A stretch of 45,363 nt of DNA, taken from assembly GCA_021817045.1 (NCBI GenBank), contig JAKAWG010000038.1, positions 1 to 45,363 on the forward strand, read 5' to 3'. Within the stretch, counting starts at the first letter, position 1, and each line of letters opens with the position of its first letter. The notes below the pieces were generated by a model. The model saw only the letters and a list, made by a program, of their open reading frames with translations. It was not told where the DNA came from and ran no database searches. A program made the translations under genes and the position numbers. Below, piece after piece: positions 1 through 8,700 of this stretch. This stretch comes from Acidobacteriota bacterium. GTDB lineage: Bacteria; Acidobacteriota; Terriglobia; UBA7540.

Positions 1-452
1 TCAGGCTCGTTATTGGCGTTGCGAATCACGCGAATCAATGTCTGATTAGCTTTTGGCGTATCGAACTCGCTCAGCGCTCCATAGTAGAACCGCCTCAGAT
101 CGAGATCGCGCGGGTCATTGACCAGCCCGGCAAGCGCCTGGAGCGCGGCCTTGCCGCCGATAAACGCCAGCGACTGGGCGGCGAATTCCGCCGTGCGGTC
201 ATCTTTGAGCGCAGCCACAAGCTGCGGGACAATCGGAGGTCCGGCTGCGAAGGCGGCGTCGTAAAGCAGGTCGTTGGCGGCGGCGTTCTGGGTGATCTTA
301 TAGAGCAGGGCCGGGGCCCACGCGTAGTTGGGTTCCGGCTCTTCGATGGGTGGCAGCACCCCTTCTTCTTGCGGGGACGGAGCGGGCGAGGCGCGAACGC
401 AGGGTGCGAGGATGGCAACGGTCAGTGTTAGTACCAGAAGGCAGAATTTCAC
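1..452 (-). CDS. Secreted HEAT-like repeat protein, C-terminus cut by window edge
   Basis: About 150 residues are visible from a GTG start at 452; the C-terminus lies off the left edge. The N-terminus is a Sec signal peptide: basic residue, hydrophobic core LLVLTLTVAILA, then a Cys and ARAS-type boundary. A Pro/Glu-rich linker follows. The rest is helical and repetitive: PIVPQLVAALKDDRTAEFAA, then a second similar block ending in LAGLVNDPRD. This alternation of paired helices with Leu/Ala and a conserved Asp-Pro/Asp-Asp turn resembles HEAT or PBS-lyase-like repeats (family inference). The GTG start overlaps the greA stop codon in the sequence GTGA, so the two are probably translated together. 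The function is unknown; a periplasmic scaffold is a guess. Confidence 0.6.
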   Translation of the reverse strand, partial: MKFCLLVLTLTVAILAPCVRASPAPSPQEEGVLPPIEEPEPNYAWAPALLYKITQNAAANDLLYDAAFAAGPPIVPQLVAALKDDRTAEFAAQSLAFIGGKAALQALAGLVNDPRDLDLRRFYYGALSEFDTPKANQTLIRVIRNANNEP

Positions 453-919
453 GCTTCGTCGTGCAGGGTCACGACCGACCGGACCTCGAATTCCCGCGCG
501 CCATTCGGCGTCTTCACCGTTACGCTGTCGCCGCTCTTCCGGCCCATCAAGCCGCGCCCGATCGGCGAGGTCGTGGAGATGAGCCCCTTGCTGACGTCGG
601 CTTCTTCGCTGGTCACCAGCCTGTATTCCACCTCGGCGTCGCGATCCACGTCATAAAGGACAACGCGCGCGCCGAAGGCAATGCAGTCTTTGGGGATGTT
701 GTTGAAATTAATGAGTGAGAGATCGGCCAGGCGCTTCTTAAGCTGCGCTAGCCGGGCAGCTACGTATTGCTGGCGCTGCTTGGCCATGATGAACTCGGCG
801 TTTTCGCTGAGATCACCGAGCGCCCGGGCGCGCTTTAGCTCGGCGGGAAGCTCGTAGCTGAGTTCGCGCTCAAGCGATTGAATCTCTTCTTCAAGTTTCT
901 TTTTCGCCGCTATGGACAT
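449..919 (-). CDS. greA: Transcription elongation factor GreA/GreB family
   Basis: A 156-residue protein of normal GreA length (about 158). The N-terminal half is a predicted antiparallel coiled coil (KKKLEEEIQSLEREL onward) ending in the tip motif GDLSENAEF, which matches the family's GDLSENAEY with Phe for Tyr. The acidic D and E of that tip coordinate the Mg ion that lets Gre factors stimulate transcript cleavage in backtracked RNA polymerase. The C-terminal FKBP-like domain carries SPIGRGLMGRKSGD and VKTPNG, both diagnostic of GreA. The usual N-terminal Pro-Met-Thr segment is shorter than in E. coli. An AGGATCGAC sequence ends just before the ATG. The downstream HEAT-like gene starts inside the greA stop codon. 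Confidence 0.93.
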   Translation of the reverse strand: MSIAAKKKLEEEIQSLERELSYELPAELKRARALGDLSENAEFIMAKQRQQYVAARLAQLKKRLADLSLINFNNIPKDCIAFGARVVLYDVDRDAEVEYRLVTSEEADVSKGLISTTSPIGRGLMGRKSGDSVTVKTPNGAREFEVRSVVTLHDEA

Positions 920-923
920 GTCG

Positions 924-946
924 ATCCTCGCAACGCCTCCATTATA
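924..946 (-). promoter_or_regulatory. Possible greA -10 box and ribosome binding site
   Basis: On the minus strand a perfect TATAAT (941-946) lies 21 nt before the greA ATG, and a GAGGA Shine-Dalgarno-like sequence (924-929) lies 4-5 nt before it. No good -35 hexamer is seen at 16-18 bp spacing, so the promoter call is tentative. Confidence 0.35.
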
Positions 947-1130
947 CAGGGGTTTTCACAGCTCGGCACCATCGCAGCTTCTTCGCTTCGCTCCGCTCAC
1001 AGGACGACGTCTTCCGAGCCCGGTCGCCGTTCTGCTGCGAAGGACCCCTTCGCTATGCTCAGGGCAGGCTCTGAGCCGTTCGCTGCGTCATTCCGAGACA
1101 GGAATGCGCTGAAAATCTCAGTCGATATCC

Positions 1131-1199
1131 CTCACCCGGCTCGCCCCGCTTGCCACCCTCTCCCTTGGGAAAGGGTGCCGGCATGGAAGAGCGGGTGAG
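1131..1199. repeat. Palindromic repeat bounded by CTCACCC/GGGTGAG
   Basis: The arms CTCACCC (1131-1137) and GGGTGAG (1193-1199) are perfect inverted copies. Between them lies CCCTCTCCCTTGGGAAAGGG, a second, smaller imperfect hairpin. Elements of this layout are common as dispersed non-coding repeats; no second copy is seen in this window. Confidence 0.5.
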
Positions 1200-1283
1200 G
1201 AAGCATTTTCATGTTTCACGTGTCGCGAAGCGACATGAGCGATTGCTTTGCTTTATCGGACGCATCGACGTTTCGGACTGGTA

Positions 1284-2000
1284 CTACAGCGAGAGGGACC
1301 TGCCGCCGTGGGGCGAATACTTATCGAGCGTGCGGTCCAATTCCCTTGAAGCAGGCCCGATATGGACATTCTGACGGATTAAAATGTCCGCAGGAGTTGC
1401 GTTAGGACCGTAGACCGCGTGGTCATCAACTAGATCCTGCTTAACGAGCGAACCGGACAGCGAGATTCCCGCAAATACGCCTCGCGAACGGGAATACGTC
1501 AGGATTTCCGTGTTCATATATTGCGTAGTAGCGGCTCCGGCGTAACGACCGACCGGTCCGGCGGCGACGCTGGCATCCGCGCCCAACTTGACGTTCGAGC
1601 TCGTGATCGCTCTAGCACCAGCAGGGTTCATCACCAAGAGGACAACGCTTGTATCGGAACCGCCGATCTGCAAACCGAAGCTGCCTCCACCCAAGGTAAA
1701 GAACGCCGACGCGCCCCAGTCTCCGGTTCCGCCCTTCCTACAAACCAGCAGGCCGCGCCCATAAGTCCCACCAAACATAAACGCAAACTTCACTTGGGAC
1801 GGGATAATGCCCACGCATAGCGCATCACTCAACAGGCTTTGCGGAATCGCTTTGTCGGGCGTGGCCATAATTGAGTTGACATCGACACTGGCCCGGTGAA
1901 TTTGCGCAACGATCCCCTTCACCCGCTTGCTCTCCTTCGCTTTCGCCATCGCGACGGTTGGAATCATCACGGTCATAACAATCAAAAGAAAACGCTTCAT
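1284..2000 (-). CDS. SYLF/Ysc84 (DUF500) lipid-binding domain protein, secreted
   Basis: 238 residues. A Sec signal peptide (MKRFLLIVMTVMIPTVAMAKA) precedes the body. The mature part follows the SYLF pattern: an initial helix ending IPQSLLSDALCVGIIP, then the glycine-rich block FGGTYGRGLLVCRKG, GDWGASAFFTLGGGSFGLQIG, a VVLLVMN strand, KLGADASVAAGPVGR, and the terminal SRSRGVFAGISLSGSLVKQD. Eukaryotic members (Ysc84/SH3YL1) bind phosphoinositides; bacterial secreted members are common but functionally unassigned. The start is well supported by GGAGGAAAGCG directly before the ATG. It appears monocistronic, with a repeat element immediately upstream. Confidence 0.88.
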   Translation of the reverse strand: MKRFLLIVMTVMIPTVAMAKAKESKRVKGIVAQIHRASVDVNSIMATPDKAIPQSLLSDALCVGIIPSQVKFAFMFGGTYGRGLLVCRKGGTGDWGASAFFTLGGGSFGLQIGGSDTSVVLLVMNPAGARAITSSNVKLGADASVAAGPVGRYAGAATTQYMNTEILTYSRSRGVFAGISLSGSLVKQDLVDDHAVYGPNATPADILIRQNVHIGPASRELDRTLDKYSPHGGRSLSL

Positions 2001-2410
2001 CGCTTTCCTCCGTATAAGAAATATCTCTCTTTGATATTAACCCGAATTCGTAAGTTGAAAACAAACGGCTTGCTGTAATCGCATGGAAATTAGGGTATAA
2101 TCCACGGATTCCCAATGAGATAGATAGAAAAATTTCAACTTGCGCGAAGTTGGATTTTCACAGCTTAATCTATTGAAACTACAACAGTTAGTTCTCAACA
2201 AGGGCTCTCAACTTACGAATTCGGGATTAATCCACTTATTTGTGCTGATGCCTTATAACACCATATCGTTGTCCGGGCATCCTGCCAAAGGCCACGGACC
2301 ACTTTTTCCGATTCTCTAATTGTCCTACTTTCGCAGGGGACTTCAGTTGACGAACCAGCAACGAGCGCGGCAAACTGAAATGACGGTAAAGGGAAAGGCG
2401 TTAAGCTGAT
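2001..2410. other. Intergenic region between divergent SYLF gene and hpnH
   Basis: Upstream region of both the minus-strand SYLF gene and the plus-strand hpnH. About 185 bp is the inverted-repeat-bounded element at 2041-2225. A TATAAT at 2096-2101 inside that element points towards hpnH but lacks a well-spaced -35. From 2226 to 2410 I see no gene, RNA or clear terminator. Confidence 0.5.
2041..2225. repeat. 185-bp element bounded by 18-bp perfect inverted repeats
   Basis: CCCGAATTCGTAAGTTGA at 2041-2058 is an exact inverted copy of 2208-2225. TTAA lies directly outside the left arm (2037-2040) and one base outside the right arm (2227-2230). The ends resemble those of the element at 12478-12657 (TGTCCCGAATCRTAA...). 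The interior has no open frame of interest. The layout is MITE-like or that of a palindromic intergenic element; mobility is inferred only from the two related copies. Confidence 0.65.
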
Positions 2411-3526
2411 ATGAGCGTACCGGTCTCACAGATGTGGACGGTCGCAACATACGTCGCGACCCAGCGGCTTGCCGGCCGTAAGCGCTATCCGCTTGTCCTC
2501 ATGCTTGAGCCCCTGTTTCGGTGCAACCTGACGTGCGCCGGATGCGGCAAGATTCAGTATCCTGCGCACATCCTCAAGCGGCAGCTCACACCTGATGAGT
2601 GTTTTCGGGCGGTCGAACAGTGCGGCGCCCCGATGGTCTCGATTCCGGGCGGGGAGCCGCTGATGCACCCCGAGATCGAGGCTATCGTTAGCGGGTTGGT
2701 CGCCCGTAAGAAATACGTCTACCTTTGCACGAATGCGCTGTTGCTCAAGGAGAAGCTTCCGCTGTTTGAGCCGAGCAAGTATCTCACTTTCAGCGTTCAC
2801 CTGGACGGCCAGCGCGAGGATCACGATTTTTCCGTCTGCCGGGAAGGCGGCTATGACGTAGCCGTCGACGCGATCCGCGCAGCCGTCGCCCGCGGCTTCC
2901 GGGTGACAACGAATACGACTCTGTTCGACGGAGCGGATCCCAACCACGCTCGCGCATTTTTTGACGAGATGATGGAGTTGGGGGTCGAAGGCCTGATGCT
3001 TTCTCCCGGCTATTCCTACGACAAGGCGCCCGACCAGCAGCATTTCCTAGGCAGGAAGCGCACCCGCCGCCTTTTTCGCGCTATCCTTTCCAATCGGAAG
3101 ACGACCTGGAGGTTTAATCAGTCGGCACTGTTCTTAGAATTTCTCATGGGGAAGCGCGAGTACGCATGCACACCCTGGGGAATGCCGACCTATAACATTT
3201 TCGGATGGCAGAAGCCTTGTTATCTGCTCCAGGACGGCTACGCCGAGAGCTTCGACGAGCTGATGACGGAGACGGAATGGAACAGGTACGGCACAGAATC
3301 CGGGCATCCGAGGTGCTCTAACTGCATGGTGCACAGCGGCTACGAAGCATCTGCTGTGAACGAGACCTTCAGCTCCCTATCGGGACTCTTGGCCTATTTG
3401 AAAGCGGCGTTTTCACGCTATCCAGATCAGGACGCGTTGCGTTTGCTGGACGAGCCGCGTGAATTCCAAGCGCCCCTCGTCCAGATCGAGAACAGCAGCG
3501 CTCCTATCCAGAGGGCGCAGGCGTGA
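2411..3526 (+). CDS. hpnH: Radical SAM adenosyl-hopene transferase HpnH
   Basis: 371 residues. HpnH joins the 5'-deoxyadenosyl radical from SAM to diploptene, giving adenosylhopane, the first step of C35 bacteriohopanepolyol side-chain synthesis (established for the family). The protein opens with the family signature VSQMWTVATYV...KRYPLVLMLEPLFRCNL. The iron-sulfur cluster cysteines are C38, C42 and C45 (CNLTCAGC, CxxxCxxC). VSIPGGEPLMHP is the GGE SAM-binding motif. Further Cys residues near the C-terminus (HPRCSNCMVHSGYE) match the family. The downstream small gene starts inside its stop codon and hpnA follows, so this is an operon. The squalene-hopene cyclase gene is not in the window. 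Confidence 0.96.
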   Translation: MSVPVSQMWTVATYVATQRLAGRKRYPLVLMLEPLFRCNLTCAGCGKIQYPAHILKRQLTPDECFRAVEQCGAPMVSIPGGEPLMHPEIEAIVSGLVARKKYVYLCTNALLLKEKLPLFEPSKYLTFSVHLDGQREDHDFSVCREGGYDVAVDAIRAAVARGFRVTTNTTLFDGADPNHARAFFDEMMELGVEGLMLSPGYSYDKAPDQQHFLGRKRTRRLFRAILSNRKTTWRFNQSALFLEFLMGKREYACTPWGMPTYNIFGWQKPCYLLQDGYAESFDELMTETEWNRYGTESGHPRCSNCMVHSGYEASAVNETFSSLSGLLAYLKAAFSRYPDQDALRLLDEPREFQAPLVQIENSSAPIQRAQA

Positions 3527-3933
3527 GCGAACCTGACAACCACAGCCCTGCGCCTTCCGGTGCCGACTCCTTGGAACATTCGCCTGGGCCTGAGCAGCAG
3601 AACCTAGAAGGGTGGATTTCAGAGCTTGCGAGCGAAAAGGAGATCCGGCAGGCTCTCGAGATGGCATTTGATTATCGCGGCGATGTTACAATCACACGAA
3701 AGAGCGGTGACAGGTTAGAAGGCTACGTATTTGATCGGCGATCCGGCTCTACACTCGCCGACTCCTTCGTGCGGATTCTTCCTGCTGGATCTGGCGAGAC
3801 GGTTTCGATATCTTACGCCGACGTTGCTGGCCTTGCTTTTACCGGTCGCGATACCGCTGCGGGAAAAAGCTGGGAAGCCTGGGTGAAAAAGTACAAGGAG
3901 AAGCGCCACCCTTCAAGCAGCACGTCAGAGTGA
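3523..3933 (+). CDS. Small Sm-like protein coupled to hpnH
   Basis: 136 residues from a GTG that overlaps the hpnH stop (GTGA, 4-nt overlap), a sign of translational coupling. The first 30 residues are Pro/Ser/Glu-rich and probably disordered. A short helix (SEKEIRQALEMAFDY) leads into an all-beta stretch: GDVTITRKSGDRLEGYVF, then DSFVRILP and VSISYADVAGLAFTGRD. Strand order and the KSGDRLEGYV turn resemble an Sm/SH3-like barrel. The C-terminus (GKSWEAWVKKYKEKR) is basic. I recognise the type as a conserved hypothetical of acidobacterial hopanoid loci but know of no assigned function. A regulatory or scaffold role in hopanoid synthesis is inference from position. Confidence 0.8.
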   Translation: MSEPDNHSPAPSGADSLEHSPGPEQQNLEGWISELASEKEIRQALEMAFDYRGDVTITRKSGDRLEGYVFDRRSGSTLADSFVRILPAGSGETVSISYADVAGLAFTGRDTAAGKSWEAWVKKYKEKRHPSSSTSE

Positions 3934-3980
3934 GACGTGAAGCACCTTGCTGAAGCCCGCCGCCACGAGGGCGCGCTGAT

Positions 3981-5069
3981 GTGGAATCTCTCCAACCCGA
4001 AATTGCCTCGCCTGATCATCGAACCGTGATCACACTCGTTACCGGAGCCACCGGCTTCGTGGGAAGCCACGTCGCGCGCCGGCTTGCGTCGCGTGGCGCA
4101 ACTCTCCGCATCCTCACCCGACCTTCGAGCAACCTGCGCGCCCTCGAAGACTTGCCTTGCGAACGGGCTGAAGGCGATGTCCGCGATCCCGCTTCCCTCC
4201 ACCGCGCGCTTGAGGGTGTGCGCTGCGTCTTTCACGTGGCCGCGGACTACCGGCTTGCGGCCCGCGATCCGCAGGAAATTTACCGCAACAATGTGGAAGG
4301 AACACTCAACCTGCTTCGCGCGGCGCGCGAGGCCAGAATCGAGCGATTCGTCTATACAAGCACGGTCGGGACCGTCGCCGTCCCGCAGGCTAGCGGCCTT
4401 CCCGACGAAAGCACCGCGGCACGCCTCAATCAGATGATCGGGCATTACAAGCGGTCGAAGTTTCTCGCCGAGGAGGAAGCGCTGCGCGCCGCGCGCGACG
4501 GCCTGCCGGTGGTGATCGTCAACCCAACCACGCCCGTCGGCCCTGGAGACTGGAAGCCAACGCCCACCGGCCGCATGATCGTCGATTTTCTGAATGGCTG
4601 CGCACCGGGCTTCGTGGATACGGGATTGAACATCGTGGATGTGGAAGACGTGGCGGAGGGCCACTTGCTCGCTGCCGAACGGGGGACAATTGGCGAGCGG
4701 TACTTGCTGGGCGGGCGCAACATGACGCTCAAGGAGATCTTTCACGCGCTCGCCGCAGCAAGCGGTCGTCCGGCGCCCCGATGGCGCATTCCTTACTTCG
4801 TGGCCTTTGCTGCCGCGATTGGCGAGAATGGCTGGGCGCGCCTCGCTGGCCGCGAGCCGCGAATTCCACTCGAAGGCGTTCGCATGGCGCGTCACAAGAT
4901 GTTCGTGGATTGCTCGAAAGCCGTCCGCGAGTTAGGATTCCGCCCGCGTCCAGCCGAAGAAGCGCTCCGCCGCGCCGCCGAGTGGTATATCAGCCATGGC
5001 TACGCCGCACCACAGAGCCGGCGGTATTCCGCCTCAGAGTCAGCGGGCAATAGAACCCACAGCGTGTAG
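3981..5069 (+). CDS. hpnA: Hopanoid-associated NAD-dependent sugar epimerase HpnA
   Basis: 362 residues, extended short-chain dehydrogenase/reductase fold. The Rossmann motif GATGFVGSH lies near residues 22-30 and the catalytic YxxxK pair is Y156/K160, with TSTVGTVAV supplying the upstream Ser/Thr. NPTTPVGPGDWKPTPTG is characteristic of HpnA and related DFR-like epimerases. The family is found in hopanoid clusters and is thought to act in side-chain modification; the exact substrate is not established. The GTG at 3981 has GAGG 10 nt upstream; an in-frame GTG at 4026 would give the more usual short N-terminus, so the first 15 residues are uncertain. The 3' end runs 70 bp into the convergent zinc-ribbon gene. 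Confidence 0.9.
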   Translation: MESLQPEIASPDHRTVITLVTGATGFVGSHVARRLASRGATLRILTRPSSNLRALEDLPCERAEGDVRDPASLHRALEGVRCVFHVAADYRLAARDPQEIYRNNVEGTLNLLRAAREARIERFVYTSTVGTVAVPQASGLPDESTAARLNQMIGHYKRSKFLAEEEALRAARDGLPVVIVNPTTPVGPGDWKPTPTGRMIVDFLNGCAPGFVDTGLNIVDVEDVAEGHLLAAERGTIGERYLLGGRNMTLKEIFHALAAASGRPAPRWRIPYFVAFAAAIGENGWARLAGREPRIPLEGVRMARHKMFVDCSKAVRELGFRPRPAEEALRRAAEWYISHGYAAPQSRRYSASESAGNRTHSV

Positions 5070-5545
5070 ATCCCGAGCGCCGTGCCAAACGGGAAGCGCA
5101 GGAGCGAAAGCACTCCTAGGATGATCGCCAGGAGGCGCGCCCAAGTCTTATAACTTAGCAATCCCCAGCCGGCGGCCACACCCAGGATCCCGGCCGAAAG
5201 GAACACCAGGCCGAACATCGCGCCGAGTGGCCCTATAAGCAGATGGACGGGCCACGGCATCATACCCACGTGCATGAATGGGAAAATAAACGATCCAAAA
5301 AACAGGAGCGCGATGCCAGGAAGGATTGCGAAGACCGAAATCAGAATCCACAAAACGCCGAGGAATTTGACGTGCCCCTCAATCTTCTTCCCCGTACCCA
5401 CGACCTGCACACCGGGCTGCGTATAAGTTCCCTGCGACTCGACGCGTGCCTCGAATCTTGCGGCTTCTTGCGGCAGCGCGCTGCCGCACTTGCTGCAATA
5501 CTTCTGTCCTCCTGTTACGACCGCGCCGCACTTCGAGCAAAACAT
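5000..5545 (-). CDS. Zinc-ribbon membrane protein
   Basis: 181 residues. An N-terminal zinc ribbon with two CxxC knuckles (MFCSKCG and KYCSKCG) is followed by a linker of about 40 residues and about four hydrophobic helices (FLGVLWILISVFAILPGIAL onward), ending in a short polar tail. Such proteins are frequent and functionally unassigned. The ATG at 5545 is chosen because GAGAGGTG stands just upstream and because the zinc knuckle begins there; a longer frame would read into the repeat at 5619-5683. The last 70 bp are antisense to the end of hpnA. Confidence 0.8.
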   Translation of the reverse strand: MFCSKCGAVVTGGQKYCSKCGSALPQEAARFEARVESQGTYTQPGVQVVGTGKKIEGHVKFLGVLWILISVFAILPGIALLFFGSFIFPFMHVGMMPWPVHLLIGPLGAMFGLVFLSAGILGVAAGWGLLSYKTWARLLAIILGVLSLLRFPFGTALGIYTLWVLLPADSEAEYRRLCGAA

Positions 5546-5618
5546 TTCGCACCTCTCAGTCCCTTCCTGCTGGATTATACGTTCAGGCGCGAGGGCTAGT
5601 TCCCGGTGGCGTCCCTTG

Positions 5619-5683
5619 GCATTCCGAGGACCCGCAGGCGACGAGGAATCTGACAGTTCCCCAATGTCCAAACGAGATTCCTC
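5619..5683. repeat. CATTCCGAG/GAGGAATCT palindromic repeat
   Basis: GCATTCCGAG (5619-5628) is followed by GAGGAATCT (5643-5651) and its exact inverted copy AGATTCCTC (5675-5683). The same words in the same order occur in the element at 12515-12611, so both belong to one repeat family. It lies between the zinc-ribbon gene start and the end of the efflux operon. Confidence 0.65.
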
Positions 5684-5752
5684 CTGCTACCCCCTTACGG
5701 GACAACCGTTTTGAATATAGTCTGCCCGGCGGTCCAATATTCTCCTCTCCGG

Positions 5753-8700
5753 TTACCTGGCCAAAATTTCGGCCTTCGCTAGGTTAGGGGCTAAAGATTC
5801 GGAAGGAAGTGTATCTCCCGGCCGCGCCAATGAAACGTACAATGTAGGTAAGAGAAACAAGCTGATCAACAGCGCCAGCATGAGCCCCCCAACAATTGCG
5901 ATAGCGAACGGTCTTTGAGCATCAGACCCGATCGCATGCGACAATGCCGCGGGCAGCAAACCCAGGATATCCACCAGCATGGTCATCAGGATGGGACGAA
6001 GGCGCACGCGTGCGGCCTCCGTTGCCGCATCCTCAATCGAGGATCCGCGCGCCCGCATCTGGTTGATATACTGAACCATGACAAGCCCGATCTGAGTAGA
6101 AATACCGATAAGAGCCAGCATTCCGACCCCACTCGACACGCTGAAATATGTGTGGGTGGCTAGCAATGCCAACAATCCCCCCAACGGAGCGAGCGATACA
6201 TCCAGCAGAATTATCAACACCCACTTGAATGAATTGAAGGCGAAATATAGAATCAGGGTGATGACAAGAGCCGTAATTGGAACAATCTCCTCGAGCCTTC
6301 GGTCAGCCTGCTGTTCGTTCCTATATTCGCCTGCCCATCTGAGATTGTAGCCGGGCGGCAGCGTCACCTTCGTAGGGACGACCTGTATCGCCTGCTTTAC
6401 CGTAGCTCCTAGAGAGCGGCCGCGGATCATGAACTTGATCGCAATAAACCGTTCGTCGTGTTCCCGGTAAATCGCGGCTGCACCCGATTGAACGCCAATA
6501 GGGCAGAGCTGCCCCAGCGAAACACGCGCCCCTGTGGGTGACAAGATGCGAATTGCAGCAATGCTCTGCACCGACGTTCGGAACCGGCGTTCGTAACGTA
6601 CCGCCAGCGGGAAGCGCATTACGCCGCGCAGAATATGGGTCACAACATGCCCGCCCACGGCGCCCGCCACCGCTTGCTTGATCTCGTTAACGCTGATTCC
6701 GTAACGGCTTGCCTCGGTTCGGCTGACTCGTATGTTGACGTCAGGCTGACCCGTTACCGGGAAGATCCCTGTATTGACCACGCCAGGAACCGTCCTCAAG
6801 GCTGCCTGGACTTCTTCGGCCTTCTTCTGCAACACACTCAGCTTTGGTCCGAAGACCTTCACGGCATTCTGTCCTCGGACTCCGCTGACAGCTTCGTCCA
6901 GATTGTCTTCTATGGGTTGGGAGAAGTTCCATATCGCATACGGTACCGCTTCCTGGAGCTCGCGATTCATGGCCTCAATCAACAATGTCTTACTTGAACG
7001 ATATGGCTCGGGCCATTGCGATTTCGGTTTCAACCCAACGTAGTATTGCGTGCTAAAGAAACCCGAAGGAGCCGTGCCGTCGTCCGGACGCCCGTCCTGG
7101 CTAACTACAGTGGTGACTTCGGGATAAGAGGCAAAGATCAGGCGGACTTTATGCGCAACCTCGGCGCCCATGGTTGGCCCAGTGCTCATAGGCAGCATGC
7201 CGCGCGCCCATATTGCGCCTTCGTTGAGCTGCGGCAGAAATTCTGACCCGAGAATACCACTCGCCCCGAGCACCAGCATCACCACGAACAGGCCGGCCGA
7301 ACTCCACAATACCGTGCGGCGATTACCCATGCACCAGCGCAAGCCCCGCGCGTATTGCTTCTGCAAAAACTTCATCATGGGGTTATGCCGCTCACGGATG
7401 CTGGAACCCAAAAAGTAACTGGCGAGTACCGGCGCAAGGATCAGACCGAACAGAAGTCCTCCCAGTAAGGCGAACGAGGTCGTCCAGGCCATCGGCGTAA
7501 ATAACTTTCCTGAAACTCCAGGCAGAGTGAAGATCGGAAGATAGGTAACGATAATAAGGATGATCGCGAAGAATACAGGGCGCTGAATCTCGTGGGCTGC
7601 GAAGCTTATCAGTTCGAACTTTGAAAGCTTTTCGCTGTTTTCACCTGTCAGTTTGCGAAAGATGTTTTCCATCATCACAACAGTGCCGTCCACGATCATC
7701 CCAAAGTCCAGCGCGCCCAGCGACAACAGGTTGGCCGGGATATGCCGCAAATCCAGGCAAGTAAACGCGAACAGGAGTGAAAACGGAATTGTGCCCGCAA
7801 CGATTAACGCAGTGCGCACATTGCCGAGAAATATGAAGAGAAGGACCGTGACCAACAAAAATCCAATGGCCAAATTCCGCAACACCGTGTGCGTGGTGTA
7901 CTGAATCAGTGTGCTGCGATCGAGGTAAGGTTTGATCTTGACTCCCTTGGGCAACAGGTGAGCATTGAGATATCTGACCTCCTTCTCGATTCCTTTTAAC
8001 GTAGCTTCGGTTTGAGCCCCCTTGAGCAGTAAGACGATTCCTTCGACAACATCATCGTTGTCGATAATCGTGCCATCGGGTTCGCGAACGGTCTTACCAA
8101 TCTGCCCCAACCTCACTAAATGCCCCACTACGACTCGACCCACATCGCGCACGTACACCGGTGTGCCGTTGACTTCCTTCAACACCGTGTCCCCGATATC
8201 CGTGGTGTTGCGCATCATTCCGATCGCGCGAACATCGAACAGCTGTTGCCCATGCTGGATAAAGCCTCCGCCTGTATTGTAGTTATTGGCCTTCAATGCC
8301 TGCTCAACCTGGCCGATGCTCAGACCGTATTCGATGAGTTTATTCGGGTTCAGCCTGACTTGGTATTCCAGCGTCAGTCCGCCAAAGCTGGAATCCCCTA
8401 CGACACCGGAAACCGACTTCAGGTACCGATTGATCACCCAGTCCTGCAACGCCTTCAACTGCATAAGTCCGTAACGCGGATTCGTGCTATGAAGCGTGTA
8501 CCAATAGATCTGGCCCACAGGACTGTAATCCGGACCGAGCTGCGGCGTTACCCGGTCCGGCAGCGTTACTCCAGAGAGCCGCTCCAAAACCTGCTCGCGA
8601 TTCCACAGGTCGTTGGAGTGGTCGCTGAAGGTCATGGTTACCACTGAAAGACCGAAGATCGAATGCGAGCGCATGTTCGTCATCTGCCGGATCCCATACA

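Larger units (their letters stand above)
920..1283. other. Intergenic stretch with degenerate dispersed-repeat sequence
   Basis: There is no credible gene here. It carries the greA upstream region, then low-complexity repeat material: GCTCAG...CTGAGC (stem of 6 within about 1057-1077), a GTCATTCCGAG motif near 1087 shared with the palindromic elements at 5619 and 12515, and the imperfect palindrome at 1131-1199. Short open frames on the plus strand have repeat-like composition and no recognisable protein. Confidence 0.5.

Noticed and set aside
3813..4895. 360-codon minus-strand open frame opposite hpnA
   Set aside because: Shadow of hpnA, which has all its catalytic motifs on the plus strand.
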